From: Hericium rajendrae
Taxonomy: Eukaryota; Basidiomycota; Agaricomycetes; Russulales; Hericiaceae
Length of the DNA stretch: 64,000 nucleotides
Direction of reading: 5' to 3'
Assembly (NCBI GenBank): GCA_033439255.1
Contig: CM065884.1
Span: 1,178,001 to 1,242,000, forward strand
In this document: positions 9,417 through 21,956 of the stretch, one piece after another
Layout: each line of letters begins with the position of its first letter
Position numbering within the stretch: the stretch's first letter is position 1
Program-made: the position numbers and the translations under genes
Notes under the pieces: generated by a model
The model's input: the letters and a program-made list of their open reading frames with translations, nothing else
Told to the model about the DNA's origin: nothing
The model's database searches: none

Positions 9417-11803
9417 ATGTCGAGCAGAGCAGGCGGCCTCTATGGCGGCATCCAGTTCTCTACTGGCGCTGCCTTCATCTCATCCATCTCACAAGACACT
9501 ATACCTATACCAGCTTCCAACAGCACTTCCACCACCAGCGAAAATGAATTGAAACCGACCACTGCCGATCTTGCTGCCCTTCCGCCCGCGACGGCGGCAG
9601 CGGCAGCAGCCCAAGATGCAGGCCCTCAGGGAGGACTGAACAAGACCACAGCCGGTATCTAGTCTCGTTACGCACCGCATCTCCTAGACTGCATTACTCA
9701 AAACCCTGTTCCCATCCCACCCATAACCCTGTTTACGCATCGCACGCATGCGCCGTACAAAGGATGGTCCGCCGCACTCGCATTCGCCCCGATCAAGAGG
9801 AAGGCCAAGCCGGGTGCGGCACGACCGCCGCCGCCAGCTGCCTTCTCGCAGGTCGGTGTCGTGAGCGCGCCGCCCCAGCTGTCCGCCACGGCTGTCATCA
9901 TGGCGCCTCCGACGCTGATCGAGCAACCGAAGCTCGGCAGCGAGGATCCCACGCAGGCGCAGAAGAGCGGGTGGGGGAAGAAGGTCAAGCCGCCATCGAT
10001 GGTGCTGGATGAAGATGTCAATGGATTTAACAAGGCGGTGGGGAAGAAGCGCGGAGGCGGGGGCAAGAAGAATCGAAAGGTGCGCATTTGTTTTATTGGT
10101 GCATCTCGAAGACAGGTTTTACTTTGCTGTTTTGATGCTGTAGAACAAGCATGTCCAGCCAATGGCCATTTGGGATCCTACTGAACAATACGATCCGATG
10201 CGCCCCAATGACTACAATGAATACAAGATTTGGAAACGGCGCGAGATCGAGGACAGACGCCAGAGAATGGCTGAGCAGCGGCGTCTGGACGAGAAGAAAC
10301 GCCTCAGGCGTAGCAGCAGCTACAGCGACTACAGCGAATCTGGTTCCGAAGATGACAGACCGAGAAAATCTGGTAATGAGACATCGTTTTCCGATTGCTA
10401 CACATTGTTGCTGACATGATTTTCAGGCCGATTTGAAGATCATGATGACCGCTGGAACCGTGAAGATGAGGATCGACCAATGGATGGCATTGGCAGCGCT
10501 CCTCGCGGTCCGCCGCCTGCCACGCACGATGTCGAGATGTCAGGCGACGAAGCCTACCAGCGTCGTCTCGCTATGTCTGTTGGCTTTCAGGCGTCTGCGG
10601 TTCCGGCGCCTGCCCCAACATTCCCGCCCGCCCCGACATTCACACCAGCGCCTCCACCTTCAGCTTTCGAAGACGGCAGCGGGCCTTCCGGCTCTGTCAC
10701 ACCACTCGCTCCTCCCCGGACGGAAACTGGAGACGAGGCGTACATGCGCCGTCTCGCATTGTCAACTGTATCGCCTCCTTCTGTTCCACCCCCTGCGACA
10801 GGCGACGAGGCATACCTCCGGCGTGCTGCTCTGTCCAGCATGTCTCGAATGGAGTCGTTGCCACCGGTCGCCCCCGAGCCAGTCGCATCTTCCGGCTACA
10901 ATCCGTTTGCGCCTCCAGCTGTCCCGCCACCGCCTCCTCCTGGGTTCGCACCTGCAGGTGCTAGCTCGGACTTCGAAGAGCGGGTGAAGAACAGCAGGAA
11001 TGCCGCTGCGGCAATTGCGGCCAAATTGAAGGCGCTCGCGCCACCTGCTGGTGCAGAGACAGCTACGCCCTCACCGCCTTTACCCATTGCGCAGGAAGAG
11101 CCGGGTCCTTCTGACAGGTATGTGCTAATACCATGCTGTCTTCACAATGCACTGAAGCGCAACTTGAAATGTATTAGGCCAGACCCCTCCGGCTTTGCGG
11201 CACGCCTCATGGCGAAGTGGGGACATAAGGAGGGGCAAGGCCTCGGCGCGGACGGTTCTGGAATCGTGCACGCACTGACCGTCGAGCAGGTGAAAGCAGG
11301 GAAGAACAAAGTAGGAAAGAACGGGAAGGGAGAGGCCAAGGGACCGAAGGGACCCAGCCAGGTCTCTAAGATGGGCAAGATCGTGAATGCGAATGAGGAT
11401 GCAAAGGCTCGGGAGGACCGGGAGCGGTTCGGCGAGTCAAGCAGGGTGATTGTGCTCACCAACATGGTGGGCCCGGAGGATCTGGATGATGAGAATCTGC
11501 GTGAGGAAATCGGTGCGTCTTTTTGGTTGCGCGGCTGCGCTCGTGCTGACGTGCTGGGAATTGCGCAGGCGACGAGTGTGCCAAGAATGGAACCGTCGAG
11601 CGCGTCATCGTGCACCCAGTGCACCCGCCGCCTCCGAACCCGGACGATGCTGTGCGCATCTTTGTGCTTTTTGCGGGCCCCGCAGGCGCATGGAAGACGG
11701 TGCGCGAGCTGGATGGGCGGTACTTTGGTGGGAGGTCGGTCAAGGCAAGTATTTCCCTGAGGCGCGTTTCCGGCAGTTTGCCTTCGACGGGGCTTTGCCT
11801 TAG
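9417..11803 (+). CDS. Splicing factor 45 (SPF45/RBM17), G-patch plus UHM/RRM
   Basis: Nuclear splicing factor that binds 3' splice-site components through a U2AF-homology motif. The start ATG at 9417 gives [14 protein letters not shown], the usual N-terminus. Exon 2 carries [14 protein letters not shown] and exon 3 [20 protein letters not shown], both hallmarks of SPF45. A G-patch follows ([19 protein letters not shown], near 11190-11240), then the C-terminal RRM with [16 protein letters not shown], the [10 protein letters not shown] strand and [15 protein letters not shown]. Between them is a Pro/Ala-rich linker with three copies of a GDEAYxRRLALS motif. The conserved end [10 protein letters not shown] is in another frame: one G is missing near 11749, and with it the protein ends at the TAG at 11801-11803. 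The AAG|GCAAGT at that point also resembles a GC donor, but the conserved tail that follows argues for an indel. Confidence 0.93.
10540..10836 (+). repeat. three GDEAYxRRLALS repeats inside SPF45
   Basis: Copies begin at about 10543, 10729 and 10801 and read [24 protein letters not shown] and [12 protein letters not shown]. They are separated by Pro/Ala-rich spacers and look like a repeated short linear motif. Confidence 0.85.
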
Positions 11804-12323
11804 TTCTGTATTGCATGCTGGCGCTGCACGTTGGAGGTGCAGTGGTGTTATTTTCTATCTGCTTTACGCTCATGTTGCTTGTGTTTCTGTCTAACTTGCT
11901 TCCATTTGTGTCATATAATGATATCCATCAGGCTTGTTATCTATGCATCTAACGTGTTTTTCCTACTTATCAGCTTGGATCTCCGTCGAGTATTGCGAAG
12001 CGCTGAAGCCAGGCACCCCGAGGGAGCGATCTAAGTGCGCGACGCGGTGTCAAGCAGCCGTCTAACGAGACGGCGCAACGTGCCAGGCTGAACGTGTCTG
12101 CCTTCAGGCATCTTTCGCAGCTCTTCCATCGGAATGACGAGCAGACATGCTAAATACGCAAGGCAGCCCCCCTAACTCCTAATTATTAATAACCCATCCT
12201 ATTCAGATCTTTCTCAACACGCATAAAGGATGCCTTCCGCTGCACTTCCGGCGGTATTGCGGGACATCCGTCTCTTTCATGCCTTGCCTCCGCGCTGCTG
12301 CATCGAGAGCTAGCTAGTCAGTC
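11804..12323. other. intergenic between SPF45 and the GH95 gene
   Basis: It holds the SPF45 3' flank and the fucosidase promoter, both reading rightward. I see nothing else in it. Confidence 0.5.
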
Positions 12324-15300
12324 ATGTCCGTTGTCCCATTGCTCTGTCTGGTTGCTCTCATCGGCTCGGCCGCGCGCGCTGCTGCACAGGAACACCTGCT
12401 ATGGTTCCAGCAGCCGGCCACGACGCTCATGTACGTCCGCGTCTGATCCTTCCTCACGTTGTGCTCACGGACGTCTGCCGTTAGAGAGGCAATCCTGCTG
12501 GGTAATGGCCGCCTCGGTGCGGCGCATTTTGGCGCGGTCGCGAACGAGCGCTTCGCGTTGAATGAAGACTCGGTGCGTTGTACGCGTATTTCTTTGTCGG
12601 GAAGTGAGTTGATGGCGGGCGGTGGCTGGTAGATATGGGCGGGCTCGCCCTATGACCCGGCAAATGTGGGCTGCGCGGCATTTCTGGGCCAAGCGCGGGA
12701 GATCGTGAATGGAGGGTCGTGGCAGGAAGCGCAGCAGTTTCTGAACGCGCATTGCATGGGCACGCCGGAAAGCCAAGGTACGCGCTCATGTTACTGTCAG
12801 ATATATATTGATGTTCACATGAATGAACGTGCACATATTCTAGCGGCGTATCAGACAGCGGGATCCCTGCTACTCAATGTCTCCGTCAGCGCTAACCCGA
12901 TTACGAACTATAGACGACAACTAGATCTAAATACGGCTGTTATGACGATGACATATACTCAGGTCAGCGATTCCCCACTACCCCTGCTGCATGTATGCTA
13001 TGTCTTTGCAGGACGGCGTGGACTATACCCGCGAGGCCTTCGTGAGTTTCCCTGCCCAAGTCATCGTAGTCCACCTCTCCGCCTCCCAACCGGGCCGACA
13101 CTTCCTCAACGCCTCCCTTGTCTCACCCATGCCTAACAACGTTACCCGCGCCACTGCAAACAACATAATCTCCCTCACTGCCTCAAACTCTCCCGGCGCG
13201 GGCGGGCCCATTCCCGCAAACATGAACTATGAGTCGCGCATGCAGGTACTCACCTCTGGCGGCTCCGTGACGCCCGCAAATGCCAGCGGGCCCACGGAAA
13301 GCTTCATCGCCATCGGCGGCGCGGACGAAGTGACGCTGCTCATCGCCATTGCGTCCTCCTTCGTCGACTACACCGATGGTGCGTCGGGCAACGCCGCCGA
13401 ACGCAATACGGCCGTGTTCGACGCGCTGCCCTCGACGGACTACACCACGCTCAAGGCGGCGCACGTGCAGTCGTACAACGCGATGTACTCGCGCGTGTCG
13501 TTCGACCTGTCGCCGAGCGGGTCGGGGGACTCCGCGGCGCTGCCGACGGACCAGCGCGTTCCGCAGCAGAATGGGACGCAGGTCGACGCGGGCCTGATCA
13601 GTCTGTTCGTGCATTTAGGCAGGTATTTGTTGATCAGCTCGAGCAGGGGCGGGGCGCAGCCTCCGAACTTGCAGGTACGTGCTGCTATACTCGTGTATCA
13701 AATGGGTCTCTGTAAATCTTGAGCAGGGGATATGGCAGACCGACTTGGATGCGCCTTGGAATAGGTGACTTGCTAAGGAGCGCACACCTTTGGTTCGATA
13801 CTAATGAACACCTGTAGCAAATTCACAACGAATATTAATCTAGAGATGAATTAGTACGTCTGCTGTTCATAGATTGCACTTAAGTGTAACATTATATTCC
13901 AGCTGGGGCGCTGAAGTTATGAATCTGGCCGACACAGTTGAACCGCTTGTCCGGCTCATGGAGGACATCTCCGTTACAGGTGCGAGGACTGCCCAAGTAA
14001 TGTATAATGCGAGTAGCACTGCCTCGGGGACTGGTGGAGGACCGGGCCAGGGAGCCCCTTGGGTTCTTCATCATAAGTAAGGCTGCTTTAAATTCGAGAA
14101 GTTTCGCGGTAGCTCACCTAATGAACAGTACTGATCAGTGGAGAGCAACAGCACCAAGTGCGTGTAGTTGATGCCATAAGAGTCCTGTATGACTGTCTGA
14201 CAGGTGGGGTTCGTGAATAGTCGACGATGCCTTCTTTGGGTTCTGGCCGACTGGCGGCGCATGGGAACTCCAGACGCTCTGGGAACATTTTTTGTGCGTC
14301 ATCGTGTCCTTTTCTTCCTCTTGTTCAATCTGAATTGGAGGCAGGTTTGATCCAAGTAATCGCACATTCGCAGCACGCATATACCCACTATTCCGCGGAT
14401 CTTCGCAGTTCTTTTCGGAGACCCTTCAAGTTCATCCAAATGAGAGCAGGTTCATGATAATTTCCTCCATGTTAGCTTTCTCTAATGATAGTCGTCCTAA
14501 TCATATGTAGCTGGCTCGTGGTTAACCCGTCATTATCACCTGAGCATGCCTTCCTTCCCGACGTCTCCATCACATTGGGCCCTACATTAGACAATGCTGT
14601 GCGTCCTCCCCGCGAGAGAACGATCTATCTGCTCGTGTACTGACTTGTAGCGCATCCAGCTTGTCTTTGATGTATTTAATCAGACCGACTTTCTCGCTAG
14701 TGTGCTTGGAACCGATTCAGACTTTGCAAGGAATATTACGAGCATACGGGATGAGCTTCCACCTTTCCGAATCGGCGACGCTGGACAGCTGCAGGAATGG
14801 CTCGAAGGTGGATAGTTCATTTGGCTCGGACTGAGATAAAGAAACTGAACGTTCTGACATAACGTCTATTTAGATTGGGATCTCCTTGTGAGTGGATATA
14901 CTCGAGAGCTACTCAGAATAGCAGGTTTCTTACTGATGTGATAGGTTCCGGAGGTGCAATTCGCACACATCTCGCATTTGTATACAGTCTATCCAGGTTC
15001 GCGGATAGACCCGCGGATCAACATGACACTGGCTATCGCTGCGACCCAGTCACTGATGTACAGAGGCATAGGTCAACCAGGCTGGTGATTGAATTTCACT
15101 GGATGCTGTTTTCATGCGACGTGCTGATACTCGATGAAGGCCAATAGCATGGCGCGTAGGGGCGTGGGCGAGGTTAATGAATGCAAACCAGACCATGGCT
15201 GAGATCAAGTAGGTCGAATCTAATGCTAATTCGACTACAGTATTCCTTCAAGGCTGACATGTGGTCCTTCAAGTGCATTGTTCTCCACTGGCGGTATATC

Positions 15301-15796
15301 GACTGCTTTGTTGTCGAATTTGGGTGGTACAGTAAGCCTTCTTTGCGGCCCATCGAAAGGACCTTGCTAAATTTCTTTGTAGTTCCAAATCGACGCGAAT
15401 CTCGGCGGCATGGCCACAATCATTGAAGCCTTCCTGCAATCCCATAACGGCGAAATACACATCTTGCCGTGTGTTCCATCCCAGTTGCACTCCGGATCCT
15501 TCTCGGGCCTGCGAGCCCGCGGTGGGTTCGTTGTCGACGCGGCGTGGTCCGGCGGGCAGCTCACGTCTGCGCGGGTCACGAGTGCACCCGGCACGGTTGC
15601 GTTCATACGGTATGCGGGCGGGAATCAGGCCATGAAGATCACGCTAGATCAGGGTGGATCACGGAATTTCACGCTGCAGGAGTTGTCGAGTATAAGTAAT
15701 AACGGGGGCGGGCCAACGAATGGGGCGGTGTGGTCGATGCAGCACTTTCTCGTGCTACATATACTTCTTGTTTTCTTCACAGCCTCATCACTATAA
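12324..15796 (+). CDS. GH95 alpha-L-fucosidase, secreted, probable GPI anchor
   Basis: Inverting 1,2-alpha-L-fucosidase family. The start ATG at 12324 opens a signal peptide (SVVPLLCLVALIGSAARA), followed by LLWFQQPATT and AILLGNGRLGA, the GH95 N-terminal strand set. About twelve or more exons follow. The (alpha/alpha)6 barrel is marked by GIWQTDLDAPW, KFTTNINLEMNYW (catalytic Asn pair), DQWRATAP, FWPTGGAWELQTLWEH, NPSLSPEH (likely general-acid Glu), HISHLYTVYPGSRIDPRI and FQIDANLGGMATIIEAF (catalytic Asp). The C-terminal sandwich ends in a small-residue stretch (NNGGGPTNGA) and a 16-residue hydrophobic tail, LVLHILLVFFTASSL, a GPI-attachment pattern. One base appears missing near 15160, between QPGW and ARLMNANQT. 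It probably acts on cell-wall or host-plant fucosides at the cell surface. Confidence 0.9.
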
Positions 15797-16009
15797 ATAC
15801 CGTAAGGAAGGAATGTCGGCGGATGTCATGTATTCCTATTTTCTCGACCTATATCATAGCCTCACATTTACCTTCTCATAACACTTTTCTCACTGTCAGA
15901 CCAATCTCTCTATTAGTACAGCAAACGACTACACATCCATTATTATTCAGTTGCCGGATAGACAGCAGCAGAAACACAAATTATTGAAATGAAGTCCGAA
16001 GTCCCGGCC
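15797..16009. other. convergent 3' gap
   Basis: This 213 bp stretch lies between the stop codons of the fucosidase and aldehyde dehydrogenase genes. It is A/T-rich and must contain both polyadenylation regions. Confidence 0.5.
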
Positions 16010-18397
16010 TTACGCGCCCCTAGCCTTCACTAAATCCAACACTTGGCCGAGCAGCCCGGAACGACGGGCCTGCAGCAAACCGAGGCCTGTAAAGAGGGCA
16101 AGAGCGAGCAGGAACATGTTGCTCCATCCTTTAGGCTTCTTGTACCTCTCAAAGGCCTGGATATTGTTGAGAGGGAGGGGCCTGGGAGGTAACTTCGGCC
16201 ACATGATGTTCATAATGACCTTGGCTTTCTCGTCCTGCAAAAGAGCCAATTAGTGGAAAGCCAAAAAGGTAGCAGAAAGGAACGCACGCTGTACGGCGGG
16301 TTTCGCCCTTTGAGAATAAATTCCATCCTATCCGAAATTGAGGTAAGCTAAACAGGAATTATGCAAACCGATATAATGCGGCCACTGACCAGCCGGGCGC
16401 ATCAATCTGAGCTCTCAAGTGGGTGAACATGTCAAAGCCGAACTTCCCGGTGTGCCAACCGGCTGCACATGGCGGTCAATATGAATATTAAATACTGCCG
16501 GGAGAAATATTGCTTACATCCGCTTGCGCCAATTCCGCCGAATGGCAATCCGTCAACTGCATGGAGGCTAAGCATGAGAAGCTGACGACCGAGGCTAGGC
16601 GCGAGACAGACCTGCGGCATGAAAGATCGTCTCGTTGAAGGACACAGCACCGCTTTGTGTGTTGTCAGCCACTGGAAAAAGTCAACATGAGTTTAAATTG
16701 ATAGTTGATAGAAGATAATACCTTTCTTCTTGAATTCAGAAGACCTGGTGAAGGCATAGAGCGCGAGGGGATGCTCGCTGCGGACATAATTAGGCAACGG
16801 TACGCATAACCAACGTATACGTATCGTCTGACTGACCGACTATTAATGAACTCGAGAGCTTCGTCCATGTTGTCAACAAGAACGATGGGCAGGACGGGGC
16901 CAAAGACTTCCCTTCGAAAAACCGTACGTCAATTTTCCTAAACGCAACGGAAAATCACACAAAAAAGGGAGATCGAGCGCACTCTTGCATCAAAGGGTCA
17001 TCGCGGTGGACATTGAGAACCACGGTAGGCTCTATAAACAGTATGTCTTCGTTCGTACCGCCCCCGTAAACGATGCGGCCACGAGTATTCTCGATCAGAC
17101 CCTGCACACGCTTGAAATGGGAATGATTAATCATCCGCGAATACGAATCGGACTTCGCAGCGCCCTCGGGGTAGAATTCTTGAAGGCTGTCATCACAAAG
17201 GTATTAGAGGCGGCATGCTTGGAAAGAAGGCCACACGCACGTTGCCTTCAATGCATCAACCAATTTCGCCGCGAAATCTTTCTGAACGAGGACATAGTCC
17301 GGGGAAGTGCAAACCTGGAATTCAACAGCCATCAGTGACCCCGAGCATCCTTGGTGACGGGTGGCCTTACCTGCCCTGCATTGCACAACTTGCCCCATAG
17401 TATCCTGCGCGCAGCAAGACGAAGGTCGCAATCGGAGTTCACGATGCAGGGCGACTTCCCGCCGAGCTCAGTGGACACCGGAGACAGTGTCTTAGCTGCG
17501 GCGGATAGAATAATGCGCGCGACACGTCCTCCGCCGGTATATAAGACTAGAGTGCAGGAATATGTCAGAACTGAGTTGTTGCGATCAAAGGGGCCACCCA
17601 CTATGATCCCACTGAAGCTCCAACAGCTGTTAGATAGCGGTCAGCAATGGTCATTAGTTCCGAGGTAACATCAAAATGAGGCATACCGCGCCAACTTGCG
17701 GAATAGTACCATTCACGACGGTGTAGAGTGTCGGATCCAAATACTTCGGCATAAGCTCAGCGAGCAGCGCGCCAAAATGAGGCGTCAGCTCGGAGGGCTT
17801 GATGGCAACGGCACAACCTGCCGCAATGGCACTGGCCTACAGGGGTAACTCTCAGTCTAGCGCGAGGGTGCATTTTGCGGCAGATTTACCAAGGGGCCGA
17901 TCGCAATCCAGACGGGGAGATTAAAGGGGACGATCATGAGGACCACGCCCTTAGGCTCCTTGCGCACGGTTGGCTTCACGGGAAACCACGTCAAGTCGAA
18001 AGGCAAACGGTCGTGCGACGCCCAATCGTCGACTCTGTCGAAAGCAATCTTCGCTTCCGCAATGACGGGGCCGACTTCGATACTACAACGCGCGAGTCAG
18101 ATAGATGGGCGGTTGGGCAAGGAGTAACGAACAGCTTCGTCTCGACATAGGGTCGGCTGATATCGAGCTTTCCCGCCTCCTGGAACGCTTCCAAGTTGTC
18201 CTGCATCATGTAGGCGAGAGAAAGGAGCTGGTGTTTCCGGAACTCGATCGACTTCGTCTTACCGCTCTTGAAGCTCTTTCCCAAGTGCTCCCGGATCTGC
18301 GAGGACGGTTAGCTTGACTCGACATGCATGAGAGCCAGATGATATTTACCCCTGGGATATTCACGACCGGAGTCTCTATATATTCTGGTTGACCCAT
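16010..18397 (-). CDS. Fatty aldehyde dehydrogenase, ALDH3 type with C-terminal membrane anchor
   Basis: NAD(P)-dependent oxidation of long-chain aldehydes, as in yeast Hfd1. Visible blocks in order are GKSFKSGKTKSIEFRKHQLL, VLMIVPFNLPIWIAIGPLV (cofactor-binding start), AIAAGCAVAIKPSELTPH, TELGGKSPCIV with the conserved Glu, GKLCNAGQVCTSPDYVLV with the catalytic Cys, LYAFTRSSEF, SGAVSFNETIFH and LPFGGIGASG. The C-terminal 70 residues contain a hydrophobic segment (MFLLALALFTGLGLL), expected for a tail-anchored ER or mitochondrial outer-membrane enzyme. About nine exons; the stop is at 16010-16012. The start at 18395-18397 places the first helix as in homologues. Frame and splice phases are consistent where checked. 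Confidence 0.92.
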
Positions 18398-19227
18398 AAT
18401 GAGATACTGATCTAGAACCTGGAGGCATGAGCGACCAAATCAAAACACAAAGTGCCGAGCAGCACTCACACAGTTTCGGAACAGAAACAGTAGTCAGAGC
18501 TGTGAAGGATCAAACGAACGCTAGGCTTTCAGAGAGGAGGGACCTCGACCATGTCTTTATATGAGCTCGGAATGAAGTCATTGGGGGTGTGATCGAGACT
18601 GCACATTCAGCACCGGCTCGGAAGCAGAATCTGCTAAGTGAATGACTAACGACCTCGATCATGCAAAGTGTTCTCGACCGAAAGTTCACGCCTCCGACCC
18701 ACGGGGTAGCTGCAGAGACGAAAGTTGGACTGAGGGTGAAATTAGTTGTCATGAGCTACGCCGAACGATGGCCGAGGCGGACGAGCCGCGCAAGAACTCG
18801 GGGAGGATCGATCACGGAGTTACCCCGCGTTTGGGTTGCCCGATGCCAGGCACTTCGTCCGCTCACCCAGCTTCCTGATCCATCAAAGTACTCGCTTCAC
18901 ACGATGTGCGCAGTTCCTCCCATCGAGCAAGCGGGAGTAAGTCCAGACGAGTACTTCCTCCGTGACAGACATCGACGTCTTACGTGCATCTAAGTCTGTC
19001 CGGCAATTGGGCGGGATATAAATAGACTCATTTTCTCTGCACCATCGTATCTGGATTCTGCAGTAATGTCTGCAAGGAAGTGCGAATCACCAAAGTAGAA
19101 AGCGATTGAAAATTGTAGTATAAAACGCGGCTCGACACAACATTACCCGTAACCACAGCCTTAAGCCCGTTGTACCCTGTGCACCACCCCTCCGTGAGCC
19201 ATCCGAGTCATGAGGACTTGTAGACGT
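18398..19227. other. intergenic 0.8 kb
   Basis: It holds the aldehyde dehydrogenase promoter and the 3' flank of SDH1. Plus-strand open frames at 18642-18993 overlap each other in different frames, lack a recognisable domain and look like chance ORFs. Confidence 0.5.
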
Positions 19228-21663
<2,436 letters not shown>

Positions 21664-21956
21664 GGAGGAAGAGGATGGTAGTCGGAGGGATAGAGAGGAA
21701 AAGCGGAAGGAGAGGGAGGAAGTAGTCACGATGTTGGTGACGCCGTTTACTGCCGATACCCGCCTGCCAATCAGGAGCCCGTGATTTCCCGTTGCCTCGC
21801 CACACACAGACGAGACCTCATCGAGACCCGATCCGTCCGACGGCGAGCTTTCATGTGCAAGTCGCTTCCCCATCATTGATCATCCTAAACAACATGGAAA
21901 TGTATTCTACAACATTGCAACATAGCTATAAGTGTGCCCAATACGAATACAGATGA

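Noticed and set aside
18510-18993. Overlapping ORFs upstream of the aldehyde dehydrogenase
   Set aside because: They are arranged in several frames with no conserved motif; most likely chance reading frames in promoter DNA.
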